This document shows positions 1-6,870 of a stretch of DNA of 16,911 nucleotides, in pieces. A program made the position numbers and the translations under genes. This DNA is from Streptomyces regalis. GTDB taxonomy: Bacteria > Actinomycetota > Actinomycetes > Streptomycetales > Streptomycetaceae. The stretch is taken from the NCBI RefSeq assembly GCF_001509475.1, contig NZ_LLZG01000060.1:1-16911 (forward strand), given 5' to 3'. Each line of letters starts with the position of its first letter. Within the stretch, counting starts at the first letter, position 1. A model generated the notes under the pieces. It was not told where the DNA came from. It saw nothing but the letters and a program-made list of their open reading frames with translations, and did no database searches.

Positions 1-1419
1 CCCCCGGGCCACGAACCCGACACCCCCCGCGACCTCGTCGGCATCGGCATCGGCCCCTTCAACCTCTCCCTCGCCGCCCTCGCCCACCCCCTCACCGAAC
101 TCGACGCCGTCTTCTACGAGCAGCGCTCCGCCTTCGCCTGGCACCCCGGCCTCCTCATCGACGGCGCCCGCCTCCAAGTCCCCTTCCTCGCCGACCTGGT
201 GACACTCGCCGACCCCGCCAGCCCCTGGTCCTTCCTCAGCTACCTCAGGACCCGCGACCGGCTCTTCCCCTTCTACTTCGCCGAGCGCTTCCACATCCAG
301 CGCGCCGAGTACGACGCCTACTGCCGCTGGGTCTGCGAGAACCTCCCAGGACTGGGCTTCGGCCACCAGGTCGACGCCGTCCGCTTCAACCCCGAACACG
401 ACGTCTTCGAGGTCGACTTCACCCAGCTCGGCCCCGACGGCGAGGCCGAGGCACTCGGCCGTACCTACACCAAGAACGTCGTCCTGGGCATCGGCACCGA
501 ACCCGACGTCCCCGACCCGCTCAAGCCCCTCGTCGAGGCGCCCGGCGTCCCCGTCATCCACGCCGCCGACTACCTCGACCACCGCGAGACGCTCCTCGCC
601 GCCGACCATGTCACCGTCATCGGGTCGGGCCAGTCCGGCGCCGAGGTCTTCCTGGACCTGCTCCGACGCCGCCCCGTCGGACGCGAGGGGCTCCACTGGC
701 TCGGCCGTACCGATGCCTTCGCACCCATGGAGTACTCCAAGCTCGGCCTGGAGCACTTCACGCCCGACTACACCCGTTACTTCCACGCCCTCGCCGAACC
801 CGTCCGCGACAAGCTCGTCGCCTCCCAGTGGCAGCTCCACAAGGGCATCGACGCCGGCACCCTCTCCGCCATCCACGACGAGCTCTACCGCCGCACCCTG
901 AACGGCGGCTGGCCCGACACCGTCCTCACCCCCGGCGTCCGCGTCCGCACCGCCGGCCGTCTCGCCACGACCAAGGTGGAACTCCACCTGGAGCACATCC
1001 ACCAGAACACCCGCTCGCGCCTCACCACCGACGCAGTCGTCCTGGCCACCGGCTACCGCGAACGCCCCCTCAGCCGCATCCTCGCCGGCCTCGACCCCTA
1101 CTTGCGCCTCGACAGCCGGGAGCGCCCCCGCATCGACGACCAGTACCGCCTGGTCATGGACCCGTCCGTCACCGGCTCCGGCTGCAACATCTACGTCCAG
1201 AACGCCGAACGCCACACCCACGGCATCGGCACCCCCGACCTCGGCCTCGCCGCCTGGCGCAGCGCCGCCATCCTCAACTCCGTCACGGGCAGGGAGGCCT
1301 ACCCCCTGCCCACCCGCACGGCCTTCACCACCTTCGGCCTGGACCCGGCCCTACCGCGCCAGGTCCGCTCCCGCACGATCGGCGCTCAACGCGGAACCGT
1401 CGTCCAACTCAAGGGCTGA
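1..1419 (+). CDS. Lysine/diamine N-hydroxylase, siderophore type (5' end outside window)
   Basis: Flavin monooxygenase of the lysine N6-hydroxylase / ornithine N5-oxygenase family, which uses FAD, NADPH and O2 to hydroxylate a terminal amine (lysine, cadaverine or ornithine) for hydroxamate siderophores. The frame is open from the first base, so the start codon lies upstream. The FAD motif GIGIGPFN is read at about nt 40-63, before the first possible internal GTG start at 199, so that start would delete the cofactor site and is rejected. The NADPH-binding loop GSGQSGAE lies near nt 625-650 and the family's late ATGY motif near nt 1048-1060. The stretch PFLADLVTLADPASPWSFL resembles the cadaverine hydroxylase DesB of desferrioxamine synthesis, as recalled. 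About 473 codons are visible, close to full length. Partner siderophore genes would be to the left, unseen. The substrate cannot be settled from this sequence; the family assignment is firm. Confidence 0.9.
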   Translation, partial: PPGHEPDTPRDLVGIGIGPFNLSLAALAHPLTELDAVFYEQRSAFAWHPGLLIDGARLQVPFLADLVTLADPASPWSFLSYLRTRDRLFPFYFAERFHIQRAEYDAYCRWVCENLPGLGFGHQVDAVRFNPEHDVFEVDFTQLGPDGEAEALGRTYTKNVVLGIGTEPDVPDPLKPLVEAPGVPVIHAADYLDHRETLLAADHVTVIGSGQSGAEVFLDLLRRRPVGREGLHWLGRTDAFAPMEYSKLGLEHFTPDYTRYFHALAEPVRDKLVASQWQLHKGIDAGTLSAIHDELYRRTLNGGWPDTVLTPGVRVRTAGRLATTKVELHLEHIHQNTRSRLTTDAVVLATGYRERPLSRILAGLDPYLRLDSRERPRIDDQYRLVMDPSVTGSGCNIYVQNAERHTHGIGTPDLGLAAWRSAAILNSVTGREAYPLPTRTAFTTFGLDPALPRQVRSRTIGAQRGTVVQLKG

Positions 1420-1459
1420 CGGGGGCAGGCCGGGATTCCGCATACTCCGCATACGCAAA

Positions 1460-1502
1460 AGGCGCCTGACCGCCCCAGGAAAGAAGGGCAGTTCAGGCGC
1501 CT
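1460..1502. terminator. Hairpin between convergent genes
   Basis: A perfect 10-bp inverted repeat, AGGCGCCTGA (1460-1469) and TCAGGCGCCT (1493-1502), may extend inwards through GCCC/GGGC after a small mismatch. It lies between the hydroxylase stop at 1419 and the nucleotidase stop at 1517. On the minus strand the left arm is followed by TTTTGCG. It probably serves as a bidirectional terminator. Confidence 0.7.
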
Positions 1503-1516
1503 CACACACCTGCCGC

Positions 1517-3322
1517 TCAGAACACCGGCGTACCGTTCCGCGTCAACTTCCAGTCCACCGACGCGAAGTCCTTCGGGTCCAGCACACCCTTCGCAGTCAC
1601 CCACTCCGCGATCCGGGTGCGGATCTCCGTCGACTCCGCCCACAGCTCCTGAGCCGACGCCACATGCGGGAACGCCCCGCCGCCATTGGCCCGGTAGTTG
1701 TTCACCGCGAACACGAACTTCTGCGCATCGTCCAGAGCGGCACCGTTGTAGGTCACGTTCTTGATCCGCGAACCGGCCGCCCGAGCGATGTCGATCTCGT
1801 ACGAAAGCCCCGACACGTAGTCGTAGTTGTAGTCCGGCCGGTTGTTCGCGTTCGTCAGCTTCTCCACGTCGACCGTCGCATCCGGCGCCGTCTGCACGAA
1901 GTACTCCGCCGAATACTCCAGGTACGCCTTGAGCTGCGCACCCGTCATCAGCTTCGCGACCAGCGTGTTGTCGTACACATACAGGCTCGACAGATCCCGG
2001 ATCGTCACCTCGCCGGCCGGGATCTCCGAGGTGCGCGAGAAGGGGGAGGCCTGCGCGATGACGGGCAGCGAGGCGTACTCCGTGCCCGCCAGCGCCGTCT
2101 TGACCACGTCCTCCTGGACCTTGGTGATCAGGTCGATGATCGGGGCGTCCTTGTAGCGGGCCTCGACCGTCGTCAGCACCTCGGTGGCCGTGCCCACGAC
2201 CTGGTTGACGTACTTGACGACCTTCTCGTGCTCATCCGTCAGCAGCTTGGTGATCTTCGGGTCGTCGGCCACCGAGTTCGAGTTGAGCACCTTGGACGAG
2301 ACGGACTCGACACTCCAGCAGCCCTTGGCGAAGACCAGCTGGATGTCGAACAGCGACAGCCGCTCCGCGTAGGCCAGCGGCTCCGACAGGACGACCGTCT
2401 TCCCCGTCTTGGCGTTGGTGACCTTCAGCTCCGGGATCTCCACGTGCGCGTGGCCGACCAGGATCGCGTCGATGTCCGGCACCTGCTGCGCCACCAGCGC
2501 CGCCGAGTTCTCGATGTACGGCAGCTGGTCACCGTACGACGACGTCCCCGAGGAGCCGGAGTGCGCCGACACGATCACCACGTCCGCGCCCATCGCCTTC
2601 AGCTTCGGCACCCACTTCGCCGCCTGCTCCTCCAGCCCCGGGAACGTCAACTTGCCCTGGACGTACGCCTTGTCCCAGATCGCGATGCCCGGGTTCGTCA
2701 GACCGAGCACGGCGACCTTCACCGGCGGGGCGCCCGGCACACAGAACCTCTTCATGAAGTACGGCGGGAAGGCGGGCTTCAGCGTCTTCGCGTCCAGCGC
2801 GTTCGCACCCAGCAGCGGGAAATCGCACTGCTCCTCGAACTTGCGCAGCGTCTCGATGCCGTAGTTGAACTCGTGGTTGCCCAGCGCCACCGCGTCGAAC
2901 CCGATCGCGTTCATCGCCTGCGCCATCGGGTGCACCGGGCCGCCCTTGGCGGTGATCGGGTCCACCTTCGCGTAGTAGTACGTCAGCGGGGTGCCCTGGA
3001 TCGTGTCACCCGCGTCGATGAGCAGCGTGTTGCGGCGGCCCTTCTCCTCCCGGACCTGGTTCACCAGCGTCGACACCCGCGCCAGGCCCTGGGCGTTGCC
3101 CTTGGCGTCGGTGTACTCGGCGTCCTTGAAGTAGTCCCAGTTGAAGATGTGACCGTGCAGATCGGTCGTGCCCATCACCGTCAGCGCGTACCGCTTCGCC
3201 GGCCGGGAACCCGCCGCCGTCTGAGCGGCCTGCGCCGCCGGGGCGGCCGCCGTGGTGGCCAGCGCTGCCCCCGCTCCGGTCACGGCGGACTTCTTTAGGA
3301 ACTTCCGGCGGTTCAACGGCAT
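1517..3322 (-). CDS. Tat-exported 2',3'-cyclic-nucleotide 2'-phosphodiesterase/3'-nucleotidase (CpdB-like)
   Basis: Secreted metallophosphoesterase of the UshA/CpdB 5'-nucleotidase family, expected to hydrolyse 2',3'-cyclic nucleotides and 3'-nucleotides outside the cell for phosphate and nucleoside scavenging. From the chosen ATG the protein has 601 residues. It begins MPLNRRKFLKK, a twin-arginine motif, followed by an Ala-rich stretch and a possible AQA cleavage site near residue 32. Metal-binding motifs are D54-x-H56, GDTIQG (D106), GNHE (N149, H150), SAHSG (H254) and GHAH (H291, H293). The C-terminal substrate domain carries YDNTL and NNYRANGGGAFP, typical of CpdB. This start is chosen because it places RR at residues 5-6 and has GGGAG upstream; an in-frame start 30 bases earlier would add a non-signal extension. 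The gene is divergent from the SIMPL gene. Exact nucleotide preference is inferred. Confidence 0.93.
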   Translation of the reverse strand: MPLNRRKFLKKSAVTGAGAALATTAAAPAAQAAQTAAGSRPAKRYALTVMGTTDLHGHIFNWDYFKDAEYTDAKGNAQGLARVSTLVNQVREEKGRRNTLLIDAGDTIQGTPLTYYYAKVDPITAKGGPVHPMAQAMNAIGFDAVALGNHEFNYGIETLRKFEEQCDFPLLGANALDAKTLKPAFPPYFMKRFCVPGAPPVKVAVLGLTNPGIAIWDKAYVQGKLTFPGLEEQAAKWVPKLKAMGADVVIVSAHSGSSGTSSYGDQLPYIENSAALVAQQVPDIDAILVGHAHVEIPELKVTNAKTGKTVVLSEPLAYAERLSLFDIQLVFAKGCWSVESVSSKVLNSNSVADDPKITKLLTDEHEKVVKYVNQVVGTATEVLTTVEARYKDAPIIDLITKVQEDVVKTALAGTEYASLPVIAQASPFSRTSEIPAGEVTIRDLSSLYVYDNTLVAKLMTGAQLKAYLEYSAEYFVQTAPDATVDVEKLTNANNRPDYNYDYVSGLSYEIDIARAAGSRIKNVTYNGAALDDAQKFVFAVNNYRANGGGAFPHVASAQELWAESTEIRTRIAEWVTAKGVLDPKDFASVDWKLTRNGTPVF

Positions 3323-3361
3323 GAGTGTTTCTCCCAGGCGAATGGTCAACAACGCGCGTAG

Positions 3362-3389
3362 ATTCTGACCTGACCATGCCGAGCGGCAA
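3362..3389 (-). promoter_or_regulatory. Possible promoter of the nucleotidase gene
   Basis: Read on the minus strand, TTGCCG (3384-3389) and CAGAAT (3362-3367) are separated by 16 bases and lie about 40 bases before the start codon. The match to the vegetative consensus is modest and I found no clear PHO-box direct repeat. Confidence 0.25.
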
Positions 3390-3460
3390 CAGTCCCCACA
3401 GATTTCGATCTGGTGACCTACGAGGGCTGTAACCCAGCAAGCGATGACAGAGTGGGACGT

Positions 3461-4177
3461 ATGACCACCCCTTCAGAGGAACTTCAGCCCGCCGTCCCCT
3501 ACGGCACCCCCGACGCCCCCCGCATCGCCGTCCGCGGTGAGGCCCGCCTCGAGGTCGACCCCGAGATCGCCCGCATCGGCATCACCGTGACCTCCCGCGG
3601 CAAGGACCGCCGCGCCGCCCTGGACGACCTCACCCGCCGCAACGCCACCGTCCTCGACCTCGTCAAGACCTACGGCGACGAGGTCGAGCGACTGGAGACC
3701 GGCGCCTTCTCCATCAGCCCCGAACTCAAGGACAAGGGCCGCGGCGAGCGCGTCCACGCCTACCACGGCCGCGTCCACATCACCGCCGTACTCACCGACT
3801 TCACGGCACTCGGCGAACTCACCACACGCCTGGCCGACCTGGACCTCACCCGCGTGGACGGCCCCTACTGGGCCCTGCGCCCCGACTCACCGGCCCACCG
3901 GGAAGCACGGCAGCAGGCGGTACGGGAGGCGGTACAGCGGGCAAGGGAGTACGCGGAGGCACTGGGAACCTCCCTGGCCGCGCTGGTGGAACTCGCCGAC
4001 ATCGGCGCGGAGAACGCCCCGCCGCCCTACCCACAGGCCCCCGGCAGCCGGATGCGCTCCATGGCCTACGGCGCCGCGGAGGACGCCGCGGCCGCCCCCC
4101 TCGACCTCGAACCCCAGCGCCAGCATGTCTACGCGCAAGTCAACGCCCGCTTTACGATGATGCCGCCACGGCTGTGA
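3461..4177 (+). CDS. Cytoplasmic SIMPL-domain (DUF541) protein
   Basis: A 238-residue protein of the SIMPL/DUF541 family. Members are often periplasmic or secreted and linked to signalling or oxidative stress; the biochemical role of bacterial members is not well defined. The family pattern is visible: an early RIAVRGEARLEVDPEIARI strand region (residues about 21-39), a central YHGRVHITAVLTDF segment, a helix rich in R/A/E (about residues 145-172), and a closing QHVYAQVNARF strand. The N-terminus is polar with no signal peptide or membrane segment, so it should stay in the cytoplasm. The ATG at 3461 is chosen over a GTG 48 bases earlier because the family homology begins just after it; the Shine-Dalgarno is weak (GTGGGAC). 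It is divergent from the nucleotidase and ends before a hairpin. Family call fairly sure, function unknown. Confidence 0.8.
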   Translation: MTTPSEELQPAVPYGTPDAPRIAVRGEARLEVDPEIARIGITVTSRGKDRRAALDDLTRRNATVLDLVKTYGDEVERLETGAFSISPELKDKGRGERVHAYHGRVHITAVLTDFTALGELTTRLADLDLTRVDGPYWALRPDSPAHREARQQAVREAVQRAREYAEALGTSLAALVELADIGAENAPPPYPQAPGSRMRSMAYGAAEDAAAAPLDLEPQRQHVYAQVNARFTMMPPRL

Positions 4178-4203
4178 ACCGAACGGCAATGACGTGCTTC
4201 GGG

Positions 4204-4249
4204 GTGCGGCGGGGGTGCTTCGAACGCTCATCGGAGCACCCCGCCGCAC
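4204..4249 (+). terminator. Hairpin downstream of the SIMPL gene
   Basis: GTGCGGCGGGGGTGCT (4204-4219) pairs with AGCACCCCGCCGCAC (4235-4249) apart from one bulged G, giving about 15 bp with a 15-base loop. It lies 26 bases after the stop codon and separates this gene from pyruvate kinase. There is no long T run, as is common for Streptomyces terminators. Confidence 0.75.
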
Positions 4250-4331
4250 AATTCAACACTTGTCAATAGCCCTTCACACAAAGGTTGTTGAGTAGTCATA
4301 CGCGGCCAATTCTCTACCCGCCGGTAAGTCA

Positions 4332-4344
4332 TAGAGTCGAAACA
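4332..4344 (+). promoter_or_regulatory. Possible -10 element for a leaderless pyk transcript
   Basis: TAGAGT (4332-4337) fits TAnnnT and ends 6 bases before the A of the ATG at 4344, the usual -10 to +1 distance. There is no purine-rich Shine-Dalgarno in the bases before the ATG. No good -35 hexamer is visible about 17-18 bases upstream, so this is a suggestion only. Confidence 0.3.
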
Positions 4345-5780
4345 TGCGCCGAGCGAAAATCGTCTGCACCCTGGGCCCCGCCACCGACTCGTACGACCAG
4401 ATAAAGGCACTGGTCGACGCCGGAATGGACGTTGCCCGCTTCAACCTCAGTCACGGCAGCTACGCCGACCACGAGGAGCGCTACCAGCACGTACGCAAGG
4501 CCTCCGACGAGACCGGCCGCAGCGTCGGCATCCTCGCCGACCTTCAAGGCCCGAAGATCCGCCTCGGCCGCTTCACCGAAGGACCCGTACTCCTTGAACG
4601 CGGGGACACCTTCACCATCACCGTCGAAGAGGGCGCCGAAGGCGACCGCCAGCAATGCGGGACCACCTACCCCGGCCTCGCCGGCGACGTCACCCCCGGC
4701 GAACGCATCCTCGTCGACGACGGCAAGGTCTGCCTGGAGGTCACCTCGGTCGACGGACCGCGCGTCCACACGACGGTGGTCGAGGGAGGCGTGGTCTCCG
4801 ACAACAAGGGCCTCAACCTGCCGGGTGTCGCCGTCTCGGTACCCGCCCTCTCGGAGAAGGACGAGGCAGACCTGCGCTGGGCCCTGCGCACCGGCTTCGA
4901 CGTCATCGCGTTGTCCTTCGTCCGCTCCGGCCGCGACATCGAGGACGTCCACCGCATCATGGACGAGGAGGGCCGCCGCCTCCCCGTCATCGCCAAGGTG
5001 GAAAAGCCGCAGGCGGTCGAGGCGATCGACGACATCGTGGCCGCCTTCGACGGCATCATGGTCGCGCGAGGGGACCTGGGCGTCGAAATGCCCCTGGAAC
5101 AGGTCCCGATCGTCCAGAAGCGTGCCATCAAGCTGGCCAAGCGCAACGCCAAGCCGGTCATCGTCGCGACGCAGATGCTCGACTCCATGATCGACAATTC
5201 CCGCCCGACGAGGGCGGAGGCGAGCGATGTCGCGAACGCGGTGATCGACGGCACGGACGCGGTGATGCTGTCCGGCGAGACCAGCGTCGGCAAGTACCCC
5301 ATCGAGACCGTCCGGACCATGGCGAAGATCGTCGAGGCGGCCGAGGAGGACATCCTCACCAAGGGCCTGCCGCCCCTGACCGAACGCAACAAGCCCCGCA
5401 CCCAGGCCGGCGCGGTCGCCCGCGCGGCGGCCGAGATCGGCGACTTCCTGGGCGCGAAGTTCCTGGTCGCCTTCACCCAGTCCGGCGACACGGCCCGCCG
5501 CCTGTCCCGCTACCGCTCACCGATCCCGCTGCTGGCGTTCACGCCGGAGCCGGCGACGCGGTCCCAGCTGAATCTGACGTGGGGCGTGGAGACGTTCCTG
5601 GGGCCGCATGTGGAGTCGACGGACGCGATGGTCGACCAGGTGGATGAGCTGTTGTTGAAGTACGGCCGCTGCAAGAAGGGCGACACGGTCGTGATTACGG
5701 CCGGTTCGCCCCCGGGGGTGTCGGGCTCGACGAACATGGTGCGGGTGCATCACATCGGGGAGGACGACAGTCCCAAGTAG
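4344..5780 (+). CDS. pyk: Pyruvate kinase
   Basis: Catalyses the last step of glycolysis, phosphoenolpyruvate plus ADP to pyruvate plus ATP, in the cytoplasm. The 478-residue length is normal for the bacterial family. Visible landmarks are ARFNLSHG (R32, N34, S36), ADLQGPKIRLG at about 65-75 (start of the B domain), SDNKGLNLPG at about 152-161, the catalytic AKVEKP (K218, E220 as proton-transfer and Mg ligand positions), ARGDLGVE (D244 as second metal ligand), and ATQMLDSM followed by RPTRAEASDVANAVIDGTD. The C-terminal domain (about 350-478) is the regulatory part of the fold. The ATG is the only sensible start because the conserved RRAKIVCTLGP begins immediately. It has no evident Shine-Dalgarno. 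Hairpins on both sides suggest a single-gene unit. Streptomyces can carry two pyk genes; which this is cannot be told here. Confidence 0.98.
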   Translation: MRRAKIVCTLGPATDSYDQIKALVDAGMDVARFNLSHGSYADHEERYQHVRKASDETGRSVGILADLQGPKIRLGRFTEGPVLLERGDTFTITVEEGAEGDRQQCGTTYPGLAGDVTPGERILVDDGKVCLEVTSVDGPRVHTTVVEGGVVSDNKGLNLPGVAVSVPALSEKDEADLRWALRTGFDVIALSFVRSGRDIEDVHRIMDEEGRRLPVIAKVEKPQAVEAIDDIVAAFDGIMVARGDLGVEMPLEQVPIVQKRAIKLAKRNAKPVIVATQMLDSMIDNSRPTRAEASDVANAVIDGTDAVMLSGETSVGKYPIETVRTMAKIVEAAEEDILTKGLPPLTERNKPRTQAGAVARAAAEIGDFLGAKFLVAFTQSGDTARRLSRYRSPIPLLAFTPEPATRSQLNLTWGVETFLGPHVESTDAMVDQVDELLLKYGRCKKGDTVVITAGSPPGVSGSTNMVRVHHIGEDDSPK

Positions 5781-5787
5781 TCGGCGG

Positions 5788-5815
5788 AGGGCCCCTCTTG
5801 AGGAGGGGCCCTTTG
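5788..5815. terminator. Terminator after pyk
   Basis: A perfect 10-bp stem, AGGGCCCCTC (5788-5797) and GAGGGGCCCT (5803-5812), with loop TTGAG is followed by TT. It begins 8 bases after the pyk stop. It also lies 6 bases beyond the stop of the convergent LAGLIDADG gene and may end both transcripts. Confidence 0.85.
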
Positions 5816-5818
5816 TGG

Positions 5819-6607
5819 TTAGTGCTTGGGGCCTACGTGGGTGTCCATGAGGGCTACGGAGGCTTTGCGGGCGATGGAGATGTTGTAGGCGTCGTTGCCG
5901 CGAGCGAGTGCTGTCCACTCGACGCCAACACTGTCGAGGGTATCCGTGAGGAGCTTCCGGATGTCGTCCGACTTGTTGGTGAAGAAGTAGCGTGGGTATT
6001 CATAGCGCTTGCGTTCACCGCGGACGAGGCGAGTGGTCCAGTTGGTGATGCGGCAGCCGTCGGAGTGGATCAGGCCGCGGATGAACTCCCATGGGTGGGC
6101 ATCGACTATGTCCTGCTGCCAGGATTCGAGGATGATGGGGCGCTCGTGTTTCTTGCCGGGACCGTGCTGCGGAAACACACAATGGACGTGGGTGGAGCAG
6201 AGCTTCAGGTCGTGGCAGCCGCCTTTGCTGGCGCGGCAGACCGAGTTGTTTGGGAAGACAGCACGCATAGCCAGCTCGCACTCGTCCATGAGTCCGGGCC
6301 ACGCGTCGTCGCATGTGATCACAAGGCTGGGCGCTCTGTGGCCCGACCACTGGACGATGTAGCCGTCGCCGAGGTAGAGGCCGAGAAGGTAGCTGTACGC
6401 CACCTCGTCGAGTTGACGGCCGTCGCAGCGGGGGCACGGGGAGCTGCGCCGTCCGGGGCATTCGCCGCGCTTCGCGCGGTCCACATGGAGCCACTTGCCG
6501 ATGGTGCCGGGTGGGATGTTGAAACGTCGTGCTACATCGACGTTCCTTACGCCGCTGCGCAGAAGCGTGAGCGCCTTCTGTCGCACTTCCGTGCCGTGAA
6601 CGTTCAT
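5819..6607 (-). CDS. HTH plus LAGLIDADG homing-endonuclease-like protein beside tRNA-Leu
   Basis: A 262-residue protein. Residues about 5-40 look like a transposase or sigma-like helix-turn-helix (ALTLLRSGVRNVDVARRF then GTIGKWL). Next comes a three-cysteine cluster, C50-x7-C58-x2-C61, like part of a zinc ribbon. The core has two LAGLIDADG-type helices: LLGLYLGDG (74-82, acidic D81) and FIRGLIHSDG (175-184, D183). Each is followed by strand-rich sequence, and RYFFTNKS...LLTDTLDSVGVEW has the form seen after the second helix. Both metal-binding acids are present, so a single-chain endonuclease fold is plausible, but DNA regulation without cleavage is equally possible. Related Streptomyces proteins are usually annotated only as HTH proteins. 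The ATG at 6607 is used because a longer frame runs backwards through the tRNA. The Shine-Dalgarno is poor. Two lines of this gene count 60-63% GC, against 68% in pyk. Confidence 0.75.
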   Translation of the reverse strand: MNVHGTEVRQKALTLLRSGVRNVDVARRFNIPPGTIGKWLHVDRAKRGECPGRRSSPCPRCDGRQLDEVAYSYLLGLYLGDGYIVQWSGHRAPSLVITCDDAWPGLMDECELAMRAVFPNNSVCRASKGGCHDLKLCSTHVHCVFPQHGPGKKHERPIILESWQQDIVDAHPWEFIRGLIHSDGCRITNWTTRLVRGERKRYEYPRYFFTNKSDDIRKLLTDTLDSVGVEWTALARGNDAYNISIARKASVALMDTHVGPKH

Positions 6608-6608
6608 G

Positions 6609-6631
6609 CGGCCACTTTGTGTCACTGGCCG
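6609..6631. repeat. Short inverted repeats just upstream of the LAGLIDADG gene
   Basis: CGGCCA (6609-6614) and TGGCCG (6626-6631) form a 6-bp arm pair around an 11-base loop. GTCAC (6621-6625) and GTGAC (6631-6635) form an overlapping pair. They sit in the 40 bases between the tRNA terminator and the start codon and could be an operator or part of a leader hairpin; chance is also possible. Confidence 0.3.
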
Positions 6632-6645
6632 TGACCCCGCGTACG

Positions 6646-6683
6646 AAAAAGCGGAGGACCACGCGAACGTGATCCTCCGCTTT
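6646..6683 (-). terminator. Intrinsic terminator of tRNA-Leu
   Basis: AAAGCGGAGGA (6648-6658) pairs perfectly with TCCTCCGCTTT (6673-6683). After one mismatch the stem continues as CACG/CGTG around a CGAA loop. On the minus strand the hairpin starts 10 bases beyond the tRNA end and runs into TTTTT (6646-6650). It separates the tRNA from the downstream LAGLIDADG gene. Confidence 0.88.
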
Positions 6684-6692
6684 GGACTGCAG

Positions 6693-6777
6693 TGCCCGGT
6701 GTGGGATTCGAACCCACACGCCCCGAAAGGCACGGCGGTTTGAGCGCCGCGTGTCTCGCCTGTTCCACCAACCGGGC
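6693..6777 (-). tRNA. tRNA-Leu, anticodon CAA
   Basis: Read on the minus strand, the acceptor arms are GCCCGGT (6771-6777) and ACCGGGC (6694-6700), all seven pairs formed, with discriminator A at 6693. The anticodon stem CGGCG/CGCCG carries the loop CTCAAAC, so the anticodon is CAA (6740-6742), reading UUG leucine codons. A class II variable arm (GCC, TTTC, GGGGC) is present, and the T arm is TGTGG-GTTCGAATC-CCACA. The 85-base length fits tRNA-Leu. The 3' CCA is not encoded; the next bases are CTG. The gene is uninterrupted. It is not the UAA leucine tRNA (bldA). Confidence 0.96.
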
Positions 6778-6797
6778 TGGCTAGGTCCCTGTCGGGA

Positions 6798-6803
6798 AGT
6801 GTA
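6798..6803 (-). promoter_or_regulatory. Possible -10 box for tRNA-Leu
   Basis: TACACT on the minus strand fits TAnnnT and ends 20 bases before the tRNA 5' end, allowing a short 5' leader. No convincing -35 hexamer is seen upstream. Confidence 0.25.
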
Positions 6804-6870
6804 CCGGGTCACCGCACCTCCCCGCCTCTAGGTAGGCTGCATAGGCAGCAGCACCTGCCCGGCCCGTAAC

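Noticed and set aside
1664..3298. 544-codon plus-strand open frame opposite the nucleotidase
   Set aside because: The translation is a repetitive Arg/His/Val mixture, while the minus strand encodes a complete metallophosphoesterase with all motifs.
3323..3460. PHO-box type direct repeats upstream of the nucleotidase
   Set aside because: A GTTGACCATTCGCC-like stretch is only a loose match to GTTCACC repeats with the wrong spacing.
6609..6733. Longer start for the LAGLIDADG gene, extending 42 codons upstream
   Set aside because: The extra codons run through the tRNA-Leu terminator and into the tRNA T arm (the GFESHTGH-like peptide is translated tRNA). The ATG at 6607 begins the recognisable HTH.
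5780..6777. tRNA-integrated genomic island with attachment sites
   Set aside because: I looked for a copy of the tRNA 3' segment near the far end of the LAGLIDADG gene (5780-5830) and found none. No integrase or excisionase gene is present.
6829..6850. Possible iron box upstream of pdtaR (CTAGGTAGGCT)
   Set aside because: It resembles only the left half of the TTAGGTTAGGCT consensus; the right half is absent and the downstream gene has no iron role.
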